Positions 21,100-29,018 of a stretch of 39,872 nucleotides of DNA are shown one piece after another. The translations under genes were made by a program, and so were the position numbers. The stretch lies in IMG/VR virus record IMGVR_UViG_3300036772_000110, positions 1 through 39,872 of that record; one strand, given 5' to 3'. The stretch's first letter is position 1. Each line of letters starts with the position of its first letter. This DNA comes from a virus. Under the pieces are notes generated by a model. The model saw only the letters and a program-made list of their open reading frames with translations. It was not told the DNA's origin and made no database searches.

Positions 21100-22062
21100 A
21101 TGGCAGCTCCAACAAATAGCGCGCAAATCACAGCCGCGTTTAAACAACAGTTTCACGACTCTTTCGAGATTGCGTGTCAGCAGAAAACCTCTGTACTTGA
21201 ATCACTCGTAACCTCTCGCGGCGCGATTCAGGGTAGTTCTTTCACCATTAACGACATGGGCAAACTGTCTATGTCACAGCGCAAATTTGCCGACCGTTTC
21301 AGCGGCACCACGCTAACAACTCCTGGCGCGGGTACGCGTATCGCGTACATGGAAGATTACGATTTGTTCGTACCTATCGAACCTTTCGACCTTCCGAAAC
21401 TGTCAGCCGCGCCGGATTCTGCTTACATGCAGCTCATGGCATCGGCAGCAGCGCGCGCAAAAGATGATCTGATTTTCCGCCAACTGACCGCCGACATTAT
21501 GCGTAAAGTTGAAACGCCGGATCAGATTGATGCAGCGGGCGGCGCAGTTACAGCGGGCAAAGGCAGCTACACCGCGACCTCTTTACCGGCGGGCATTGGC
21601 ACCAACGCGGCCCCTATCGCGTTGAACAAAGCCGCACTGATTAAGTTGCGCACTCTCTTCCGTCGTCGTTTCGCTGATGACGAGGAAATTGTAGTTCTTT
21701 ATAACTCCTATTTCATGGAAACCATTCTCTCTGACAGCACTTTGACAAACGCCGATTTCATGGCGATTCAGATGCTGCAAGCGGGCGATATCGGCGGTAA
21801 ATGGATGGGTATGACGTTTGTACCGTTCGAGCGTACTACCATGCTTAAAGCGGGCGCGGCAGTAACCAACGGCACCGAGGACGGTTATCAGACCGTAGCA
21901 TTCACTAAATCCGCGTTGCATTTCGGTACTGGTATCGGCTACAGCACCGACATTCAAACGCGTGCGGATCTGCGTAACATCAAACAGCTTTCCGCTCAAA
22001 TGTCCTTCGGCGCAGGTCGCGCCAACGAGGATAAAGTCGTCGCGCTTAACTTCGCAATCTAA
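21100..22062 (+). CDS. Major capsid protein
   Basis: A 320-residue HK97-fold-type capsid protein of the BPP-1-like family. Visible features are MAAPTNSAQITAAFKQQFHD at the start, a possible E-loop region FTINDMGKLSMSQRKFADRFSG, YDLFVPIEPFDLPKLSAAPDS, and C-terminal SALHFGTGIGYSTDIQTRADLRNI. Strong AAGGA site. Terminators stand on both sides, which would give a discrete, abundant message. No N-terminal prohead protease domain is seen, consistent with T7-like heads. Confidence 0.93.
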   Translation: MAAPTNSAQITAAFKQQFHDSFEIACQQKTSVLESLVTSRGAIQGSSFTINDMGKLSMSQRKFADRFSGTTLTTPGAGTRIAYMEDYDLFVPIEPFDLPKLSAAPDSAYMQLMASAAARAKDDLIFRQLTADIMRKVETPDQIDAAGGAVTAGKGSYTATSLPAGIGTNAAPIALNKAALIKLRTLFRRRFADDEEIVVLYNSYFMETILSDSTLTNADFMAIQMLQAGDIGGKWMGMTFVPFERTTMLKAGAAVTNGTEDGYQTVAFTKSALHFGTGIGYSTDIQTRADLRNIKQLSAQMSFGAGRANEDKVVALNFAI

Positions 22063-22068
22063 GCCCTC

Positions 22069-22094
22069 AAGCCCCCTTTTTGGGGGCTTTTTTT
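22069..22094 (+). terminator. Terminator after capsid gene
   Basis: AAGCCCCC / GGGGGCTT with T4-5 loop and T7 run, seven bases past the capsid stop; same position as T7's T-phi. Confidence 0.92.
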
Positions 22095-22115
22095 CGTCTA
22101 TAGAGCGCCCCCCTA

Positions 22116-22703
22116 ATGAATGTAAATATCTCAGACCTTTCTATTTGCTCGACGGCGTTACTTGCATTAGGTGAGCGCCCTATCAACTCCTTTGTAGAGA
22201 ACAACACACCGGCGCGCTTGTGCGCGAACATGTACGGCGCAGTGCGTGACAACATGCTCCGCCAACACGTTTGGAATTTTGCAAAAACGCGCGTTCGTCT
22301 TTCCCCCGATGAAACTAGGCCAGCGTTTGGCTACGCGTACCAGTTCACCCTACCAGGTGATTTCATCCGTTTGATTGAAGTTAACGGGAGTCAAGCGATT
22401 GGCGCGGGCTGGCCTTATGGCTATTCAGTCGAAGGCACAAAGGTATTAACCGACGCGTCTAGTCTCGAGATCCGATACATCTACCGAAACGACGCGGAAC
22501 AGACCTGGGACGCGGCATTTATCGAAGTTGTCATGTTGGCTATGAAGAAGGCGCTTGCGTACCCCATCACGCGCGACGTAGCTGTACGCAACGCGAGCGA
22601 ACAAGAATGGGCGATAGCTTTAAAACTGGCGAAGACGATCAACGGGATGGAATTGCCGCCGATAGATATAGATAACAATGTATTCATGGAGGCTCGTTAC
22701 TAA
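22116..22703 (+). CDS. Tail tubular protein A (T7 gp11-like adaptor)
   Basis: A 195-residue adaptor between portal and nozzle. Family features are ALLALGERPINSF (15-27), NMYGAVRDNMLRQHVWNFAKTRVRL (38-62), FGYAYQFTLPGDFIRLIEV and DAAFIEVVMLAMKKALAYPIT. Forms a twelve-fold ring under the portal and holds the nozzle. The stop TAA overlaps the ATG of tail tube B (TAATG at 22703). Confidence 0.94.
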   Translation: MNVNISDLSICSTALLALGERPINSFVENNTPARLCANMYGAVRDNMLRQHVWNFAKTRVRLSPDETRPAFGYAYQFTLPGDFIRLIEVNGSQAIGAGWPYGYSVEGTKVLTDASSLEIRYIYRNDAEQTWDAAFIEVVMLAMKKALAYPITRDVAVRNASEQEWAIALKLAKTINGMELPPIDIDNNVFMEARY

Positions 22704-24712
22704 TGCGCACCCATGTAATTCAGACCAATTTCACCGCCGGTGAAGTAACGCCAAAGCTCGGCGGGCGTGTCGATATCAATCGTTATAACAACGCGGCGGA
22801 GATTTGCGAAAACGTCACGGTAGTAGTTCAAGGCGGGTTACGTCGCCGCGACGGGCTAAAGTTCGTTTATCAGGCGAAAATCCCTGGTGGAAAAGTTCGC
22901 CTCATTCCGTGGGTTTTTTCGCGTGAAGAGTCATACGTTTTGGAGTTGGGCGAGAAATATATCCGCATATTCCAGAATGGCGGCATTGTACTAACTAACC
23001 CCAACGACCCAAACAGCGCGCCGGTTGAAGTAGCGACGACCATCACGGCGGCAATGCTTGATCAGATCAGCTATGCCCAGGGTGCGGATACAATGTTTAT
23101 GGCACACCCGGACACCGCACCGATGCGGTTAGTGCGTAACAGTCAAACGAATTGGGTATTTGAAAAACTTCCGTTTACTAATTCCCCTTTTTTAGAAGTT
23201 ACGCCGTCACCTGATGCGTGGATCGTATCAAGCGCCGCCGCAGTGGTCGGCGTGGTTGTTACGCTAAAACTGCAAAAGACAGATGAAACGAATAGCGGCG
23301 CGCCGACAACCTACACATGGACTCAAGCCGACGTAGGAAAATACGTTCGCATGAATGGCGGCATTGTGAAGCTAACGACGTTTGTCGACGGCGTGAGTAT
23401 TAAAGGCGAGTTAACATCGCTGATGTATTCCGGCGGCGACACGACGCCAGCAAGCCCGAATAGTTGGACGTTAGAAGAAACTTGCTGGAGTGATTCCCTC
23501 GGCTGGCCGGGATGCGTAGCGCTCCACCAACAACGCCTAATCTTTGCCGGTTCGAAGAAATATCCCCAAACGGTTTGGGGTTCGGGTATCCGTACTTATT
23601 TAGATTTCCAGCTCGGCTACATGGACGATTCCGCGTATTCGTTCACGCTGGACAGCGACCAGATAAACCCGATCACCGCTATTTTCTCAATGAATGCGCT
23701 TATCGCTATGACGCATTCAAGCGAGTTTATTATCACCGGCACAAGCGGCCCTATTACCCCATCGAGTGTTAGCGTTCGCGTACCGTCAAACTATGGTACG
23801 TCATACGTTCGCCCCGTTCGTGTTGGTACTGAATTGCTGTTTACGCAGCGCGCCGGTCGAAAGGTTATGGCGATTTCATACGACCCGCAGAGTCAAACGG
23901 CGTACAGCGTTAGCGACTTATCGGTATTAGCCGAGCACATGACCGAAACGGGAATTGTGGATTGTGCCTATCAGCAAGAACCCGAAGGGCTTTTACGCCT
24001 GGTAACGGGCGTCGGGGAAATGATCACCGTTACCTATAACAAAGAAAACGAGGTAACAGGCTGGACGCGTAACACTACTGGCGGGGACGAAGACACGTTT
24101 AAAGCCGTTGCGAGTATTCCGACGACGACAGGGGAAGATGCTTGTTATTGCGCGGTAGAGCGTACTGTTAGCGGCAAAACGGCGACTTACATCGAGCTAT
24201 TTACCAGTGGGCTAAATGTCGATAGCGCGCTAGTTGGTAAAATCGTCAACGGTTCCCCAGCGGCTAAGGACTGGACGGCGCTAGAACACCTCGAAGGTAA
24301 AACGGTGCAAATCGTAGCCGACGGCGTGCCAATAGATGACCAAGTAGTTACCGGCGGGAAAATCACCCTACCCCGTCCGGCGTCAATGGTACACATCGGG
24401 CTACAGTTTATTTCCCGCGTGAAAACGCTCAAACCAGAGTTTCAATCCCCTATCGGCACCCCGCAAGGCGCGCGCGTGTCGACCGTCTCGGCGTTAATCC
24501 GTGTATTGGACACCATCGGGCTATCCATCAACGGCGAGCAAATCCCTTTTCGTAAATATGGGACGAAAGTGCTCGACCACGCTACGGGTAAGTTTACGGG
24601 GGATGTTCCGTGGACGTTGAACGGATGGGATAACAACGAATTGTTAATTGAGCAGACCCAGCCGCTACCTTTCCACCTTCTCGCAATCATTCGCACAATC
24701 GCAGCGAACTAA
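22703..24712 (+). CDS. Tail tubular protein B / nozzle (T7 gp12-like)
   Basis: A 669-residue beta-rich protein beginning MRTHVIQTNFTAGEVTPKLGGRVDI, then YNNAAEICENVTVVVQGGLRRRDGLKFV, the usual start of podovirus nozzle proteins. It also has PWVFSREESYVLELGEKYIRIFQNGG and QRLIFAGSKKYPQTVWGSG. Six copies form the tail nozzle and platform for fibres. Length is a little under T7 gp12 (794). Translationally coupled to gp11-like gene. Confidence 0.95.
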   Translation: MRTHVIQTNFTAGEVTPKLGGRVDINRYNNAAEICENVTVVVQGGLRRRDGLKFVYQAKIPGGKVRLIPWVFSREESYVLELGEKYIRIFQNGGIVLTNPNDPNSAPVEVATTITAAMLDQISYAQGADTMFMAHPDTAPMRLVRNSQTNWVFEKLPFTNSPFLEVTPSPDAWIVSSAAAVVGVVVTLKLQKTDETNSGAPTTYTWTQADVGKYVRMNGGIVKLTTFVDGVSIKGELTSLMYSGGDTTPASPNSWTLEETCWSDSLGWPGCVALHQQRLIFAGSKKYPQTVWGSGIRTYLDFQLGYMDDSAYSFTLDSDQINPITAIFSMNALIAMTHSSEFIITGTSGPITPSSVSVRVPSNYGTSYVRPVRVGTELLFTQRAGRKVMAISYDPQSQTAYSVSDLSVLAEHMTETGIVDCAYQQEPEGLLRLVTGVGEMITVTYNKENEVTGWTRNTTGGDEDTFKAVASIPTTTGEDACYCAVERTVSGKTATYIELFTSGLNVDSALVGKIVNGSPAAKDWTALEHLEGKTVQIVADGVPIDDQVVTGGKITLPRPASMVHIGLQFISRVKTLKPEFQSPIGTPQGARVSTVSALIRVLDTIGLSINGEQIPFRKYGTKVLDHATGKFTGDVPWTLNGWDNNELLIEQTQPLPFHLLAIIRTIAAN

Positions 24713-24721
24713 GGATTCATT

Positions 24722-25306
24722 ATGGCTTTTGGATGGGGCGACGCTATTAGCGGCGTTCTTCAAATTGGCGGGCAACTTCTCAGCCACAAAGCGAAGAGCG
24801 ACGAAAACAAACAAGTAGAGAAGGCATCACAGGCCGAAGCGGAAGGCATTTATGAGGCGTCATTAGCTCAGAAAAACGAGCTATATCAACAAGCCTCTGA
24901 CCTTGACGAAATGGCACGACGTGAAGCTATCGCGGCATCACGGAAAAGCTACCAGATCCAGCGGGCGGGCTATGAGGCGGCAAGTACCGCTCTAACTAAT
25001 TACGCCGGTTCCGGTGTTGTCGCCGGTGAAGGTTCGGCGGGGCTTGTACCGGCGCATATTGTCGGCGCAGCGGCGGAGGATGTTTATACCAACATCGCCA
25101 ATGCTAACGATCAGATTTTCCAGATTCAAAGCCAGGCAGCGGCGAACCGTCGACAGGGCGATACGAAGTTAGCGGCGGGTTTATTGGCGCGCGACAGCGG
25201 CAGCGACTCAGCAACAGCGGCGGCAAAGTCTATCAATCAAGCTAATTGGGCGGGAACGCTAATGGGCGTCGGCTCGACGGTTTCTAGTCATGGGTGGTTC
25301 GACTAA
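24722..25306 (+). CDS. Internal virion protein (T7 gp14-like ejection protein)
   Basis: A 194-residue protein: an amphipathic or hydrophobic N-terminus (FGWGDAISGVLQIGGQLL), a long Ala/Glu/Gln-rich helix (about 25-95), and a glycine-rich turn YAGSGVVAGEGSAG before a second helical half. Matches the size (T7 gp14, 196) and place of the first ejection protein, which forms the outer-membrane pore during DNA entry. AAGGA six bases before ATG. The stop overlaps the next start as TAATG at 25306. Confidence 0.85.
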   Translation: MAFGWGDAISGVLQIGGQLLSHKAKSDENKQVEKASQAEAEGIYEASLAQKNELYQQASDLDEMARREAIAASRKSYQIQRAGYEAASTALTNYAGSGVVAGEGSAGLVPAHIVGAAAEDVYTNIANANDQIFQIQSQAAANRRQGDTKLAAGLLARDSGSDSATAAAKSINQANWAGTLMGVGSTVSSHGWFD

Positions 25307-27393
25307 TGAAAATTGATATGGGTAATTTTGGTAACGCACAGCGTGAGGTTGTGAATAACCAAGTGAACCGAGGCAACCCCGCAGAAATGGCGGAAGCCAA
25401 GATTAATAGCGCGCGCAACACGCAACAGCAGGAAACGCGCGTTAACCAGGCGTGGGAACAAGTCGGGCAACAGGCGCAGCAGCTCGGCGGCGAGATCTGG
25501 CAGCAGACACAGCAGCTAGCGGCGCAGAAAGGCGCGGCTAGCGTGCAGGATTACCAGATACACCGCCAGGGCGTTATACAGTCGGCACAAGATAAAATCG
25601 ACTCGGGCGACTTGAAAGCCGCCGGTGTTAAAGACTACATCCAGAAAGGGATGGAAGAGTTTAAGCGCCCGGAGATCGACAGCCTTTCGCCAACGGCAAA
25701 AATGCAGGTCGAAAAAGGCTATCAATCCGTTGACCTCTCAGCTAACACGGACTCGGATCACCTTTTCCGCGCGGCGCATAAGATTGAAACCCGCACGTTT
25801 ACAGATGACTTTATTTCTAAAAACGAGCGGATAGCGCTTAACGGCGGCCCCGATGTTTCCCAGGCGGCGGCGCAGTACGATTCCGAAGGATTTATTGCAT
25901 CAGCGCGCGAGGCTTACGGCGCGGATTACCAGAAGGTTTTAAACTCCGCGAAGGGCAATCTTTGGAAAGCCAGCGCGTTAAATCAGGTATTGAACAACCG
26001 CGATAGCTACGACGGATTGAACAAAATCGGGCAAGCGATCACGGACGAAAACGGGCTTTATCACGGCAAGTTAGACCCTGATTCTCAGCTCGCCATTATG
26101 GGCCAAATTGAAACCCGCAAAACGGGCTTAGAAGCCAAAGCGATAGCCGAACAGACACGGCAGCAAGCCGCAGCCGCACGCGCCGAAACTCATCAAGCGC
26201 ACGTCGACCAAGTGGCCTATAACACGCTACAGCAAGCCGAAGATTTTCAGGCAAGCAACCCAGGCGCCACACTATCCCCGGACTACCTCGAAAACATAAG
26301 CCAGAAGTTGCAAGGCTCCGCATACGCGGGCGGCGAAAAGCAGCTTGCCTATCAGAATAAACAGCTAGTCGAATTTAGCGGGCTGACAGCTCCGCAACAA
26401 AACGCATGGCTAACAGAGCGTGCGGCGCAGCTCTCACAGAGCGACGACCCCGCAGCACAAAAGCAATACAACCTTCTGAAAAGCGCAGCGGATAGAAGCC
26501 AGGCCGAACGCAAGGCCGACCCTATCACCGCGCAAGCAAAAACCTTGCAGCAGGATATACCGGCTTTACCTTTCGACGTGGTAGGCAAAGGCTCGACGTG
26601 GCAGGAGAAACAGCAAAACATGCAGACATTCAGCGCGGCGCTATATCAGCGCAAGGCACTGTATGACTCCGCTAAGATGCAAGACCCGTCTATATCCCCA
26701 ATGTTTCTTACCAAAGACGAGCAGACCGCTTTTGCAAAGCAGCTAAAAGACTCAGTACCGGCAGAGCGCGTAAAGATGATCGCAGACCTGCAAAACTACG
26801 GGGGCAAATACGGCCCGGAGTTAGTTAAGCAGATTGGCGCAACGAAAAGCGATCAGGTGGCGGCGTGGCATATGTCGAGCGACCCGAACGGCGAAGCGGC
26901 GACACTTATCGTAGGGGGCCAAACGCTCCGCACTGCGAAGGGGGCCAACTACAAAGCCCCGCCAACGACGAAAACTCAGCCCCTAATTGATAGCACCTAT
27001 GGCGGGGCGATGACGCCGACCATGCGCAACACGGTAGGGACTACGTTTAACGATGCGTATATCCAATACCGCGCAGATAAGAACGAAGACCCGAACACCT
27101 TCGACTCTGACGACTACGCCGCCGTTATGGAAAAAGTAGCGGGTAAGGTTATCCAGTACGGGGCCAGCGGAAAAATTGCAGTGCCACCGAGTACCGATGA
27201 AAACCAATTCCGCGACAAGCTCTATTCATCCATCAAGGCGCTACCCGACGGCGTAAACATCAATGCGAACCTGCAAACTGGCGACGCGACACTAACCGCA
27301 GTTGGCGGCAGTTCGTACCTAGTGACGCAGCCAAACGGCGCGCCGTTGTTAGGTTCCCAAACCCATCAACCGATTTATATCACGGTGAACTAA
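25306..27393 (+). CDS. Internal virion protein (T7 gp15-like ejection protein)
   Basis: A 695-residue, Gln/Ala-rich, largely helical protein starting MKIDMGNFGNAQREVVNNQV. Start at 25306 is chosen for the TAATG overlap; an upstream in-frame start lies inside the previous gene. Similar in size to T7 gp15 (747), the periplasmic tube protein of the ejectosome. The C-terminus (about 560-690) is globular. No enzymatic motif is visible. Overlaps the next gene by one base. Confidence 0.82.
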   Translation: MKIDMGNFGNAQREVVNNQVNRGNPAEMAEAKINSARNTQQQETRVNQAWEQVGQQAQQLGGEIWQQTQQLAAQKGAASVQDYQIHRQGVIQSAQDKIDSGDLKAAGVKDYIQKGMEEFKRPEIDSLSPTAKMQVEKGYQSVDLSANTDSDHLFRAAHKIETRTFTDDFISKNERIALNGGPDVSQAAAQYDSEGFIASAREAYGADYQKVLNSAKGNLWKASALNQVLNNRDSYDGLNKIGQAITDENGLYHGKLDPDSQLAIMGQIETRKTGLEAKAIAEQTRQQAAAARAETHQAHVDQVAYNTLQQAEDFQASNPGATLSPDYLENISQKLQGSAYAGGEKQLAYQNKQLVEFSGLTAPQQNAWLTERAAQLSQSDDPAAQKQYNLLKSAADRSQAERKADPITAQAKTLQQDIPALPFDVVGKGSTWQEKQQNMQTFSAALYQRKALYDSAKMQDPSISPMFLTKDEQTAFAKQLKDSVPAERVKMIADLQNYGGKYGPELVKQIGATKSDQVAAWHMSSDPNGEAATLIVGGQTLRTAKGANYKAPPTTKTQPLIDSTYGGAMTPTMRNTVGTTFNDAYIQYRADKNEDPNTFDSDDYAAVMEKVAGKVIQYGASGKIAVPPSTDENQFRDKLYSSIKALPDGVNINANLQTGDATLTAVGGSSYLVTQPNGAPLLGSQTHQPIYITVN

Positions 27394-29015
27394 TGCCAGC
27401 GATTAACCCGCTATTCTACGACGACCAAACCGAGCAACAGGCTTTAAGCACCCCAGGCGCGAAAGTTATCGAACCGCCAAAAGTCGGAGCAATGGCGGGC
27501 TTATTCAACGCAACCGGCATCGAGGCGGGAAACATTGCGGTAACGGCATGGAACGCCGCGAAGGAAACCGCAGCCGCGCAGTTTACAGGGCAAGAAGATT
27601 TGCTTAAATCCGTTGGCGCAGACGAGATTTTAAAGCCGACGCGCCAGCGTGAGATTGACCCGGAGACTACCGGCACCGCAGCCAAAATCATTGCCCCGAT
27701 TGCGGGCGATATGATGAAACTCGCCTTTGGGCCAGTTGCGCCGTTTATCGCTGGAGAAGAAAAGCGCCAGCAGACGAAGAAAAAGCTCTTAGATCAGGGC
27801 ATTGATGAATCCACCGCGTCGACCGTTGCCAATGAGCAGGGCATCGAGACGGGCTTACTCTTTGGGCTAAACCGAATCCCTTTTAGCGGGCGGCTAGCGG
27901 CTATCTCTTCCCGCGCTTTACGCTGGACGGCAAAGGGCGCGATTGGTGCGGGCGTAATGACGGGGATTGATGCAATCGGCGGCGAAACCCGCGCCACTGT
28001 TTTAGAAGCGAACGGCTATACCAAACAGGCCGAACAAATGCGCCCTTGGGACGGGATGCGCGTAGCTAGCGACATTCTCGGCGGGGCTATGCTCGGGATT
28101 ACCACACAAGCGCCAGAACTCGGCGGAAAGCTCCCCTCTGATGATGAGTTGTTAGCCGGACGCGCAGCAATTGCAACCGACGACCTGATCCACGAAAGCG
28201 CGCCAGGAATCCCCGTTGACGCAAACAGCAGCGCAGCCACGGCGCAAGCGACACAACGGGCAATGGATAGCATCACCAACGGCGACCCGGTAAATGTGTC
28301 CGACGTGCCAGGCATCCACGACGCGCACTTTTTGGCGAAGGTGGAAACTGACACCGCAACGGCTAAAGCGCAATTATCGAATGCGGAAAGCGAGATTAAA
28401 CAAGCTCAAGAGCGGATCGACGGACACACGGCAGACCTTGAACGGGCGAAAAGCGACGGCATGGACGACATAGCCGAATACATATCCGAGACTCAATTAC
28501 CGCGCTGGCAAGCGGCGAAACGATACTTTGAAGATGTAGCCGACCGCACCCGCGATGACATCCACCGGCTGGAGAACCCTAACGGTTTAAGCCGCGCGGC
28601 GGAGGATGTGCGCCCGCAGCTTGAAGAGCACACGGCAATCACGCAGGAGATGGCGGCTAAGGCCGACGACCTCGCAACTACTCCGCGCGATACATCACCG
28701 GCGGCGATTGCGCAGAAAAACGACGTTGAACCCCAACGCGATTACGTCACTGAAGCCCAGCAGATGATCAGCGCGACGAAAAGCCCGATAGCGCAAGCAC
28801 TGGAAGCCCCAACACCAGGCGCAGCAGCCGCGCCAAAACTTACCCCAAGCCAACAAGAGCTAGTGAATCACGTTAACGATTTGCGCAAGACGGCAGATGC
28901 GAACGGCGATACCGAGTTACACGGCGTGCTAGATAACATCATGAATAATCATGCGGTAGAGCACGCCGAGGCGGGAAAATTCAGCGTTGCGGCTCTTTGC
29001 TCAATAGGACTTTAA
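27393..29015 (+). CDS. Putative ejection protein (gp16-like, N-terminal portion)
   Basis: A 540-residue protein, MPAINPLFYDDQTEQQALST... It contains a Gly/Ala-rich amphipathic stretch (IIAPIAGDMMKLAFGPVAPFIAGEE and AKGAIGAGVMTGIDAIGG, about 90-215) that could insert in membranes, then a long coiled-coil region (about 315-400). Together with the next gene it occupies the place of the single huge gp16 of T7. No lytic transglycosylase motif was found. Role in the inner-membrane channel of the ejectosome is inferred from order and composition. Confidence 0.7.
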   Translation: MPAINPLFYDDQTEQQALSTPGAKVIEPPKVGAMAGLFNATGIEAGNIAVTAWNAAKETAAAQFTGQEDLLKSVGADEILKPTRQREIDPETTGTAAKIIAPIAGDMMKLAFGPVAPFIAGEEKRQQTKKKLLDQGIDESTASTVANEQGIETGLLFGLNRIPFSGRLAAISSRALRWTAKGAIGAGVMTGIDAIGGETRATVLEANGYTKQAEQMRPWDGMRVASDILGGAMLGITTQAPELGGKLPSDDELLAGRAAIATDDLIHESAPGIPVDANSSAATAQATQRAMDSITNGDPVNVSDVPGIHDAHFLAKVETDTATAKAQLSNAESEIKQAQERIDGHTADLERAKSDGMDDIAEYISETQLPRWQAAKRYFEDVADRTRDDIHRLENPNGLSRAAEDVRPQLEEHTAITQEMAAKADDLATTPRDTSPAAIAQKNDVEPQRDYVTEAQQMISATKSPIAQALEAPTPGAAAAPKLTPSQQELVNHVNDLRKTADANGDTELHGVLDNIMNNHAVEHAEAGKFSVAALCSIGL

Positions 29016-29018
29016 ACA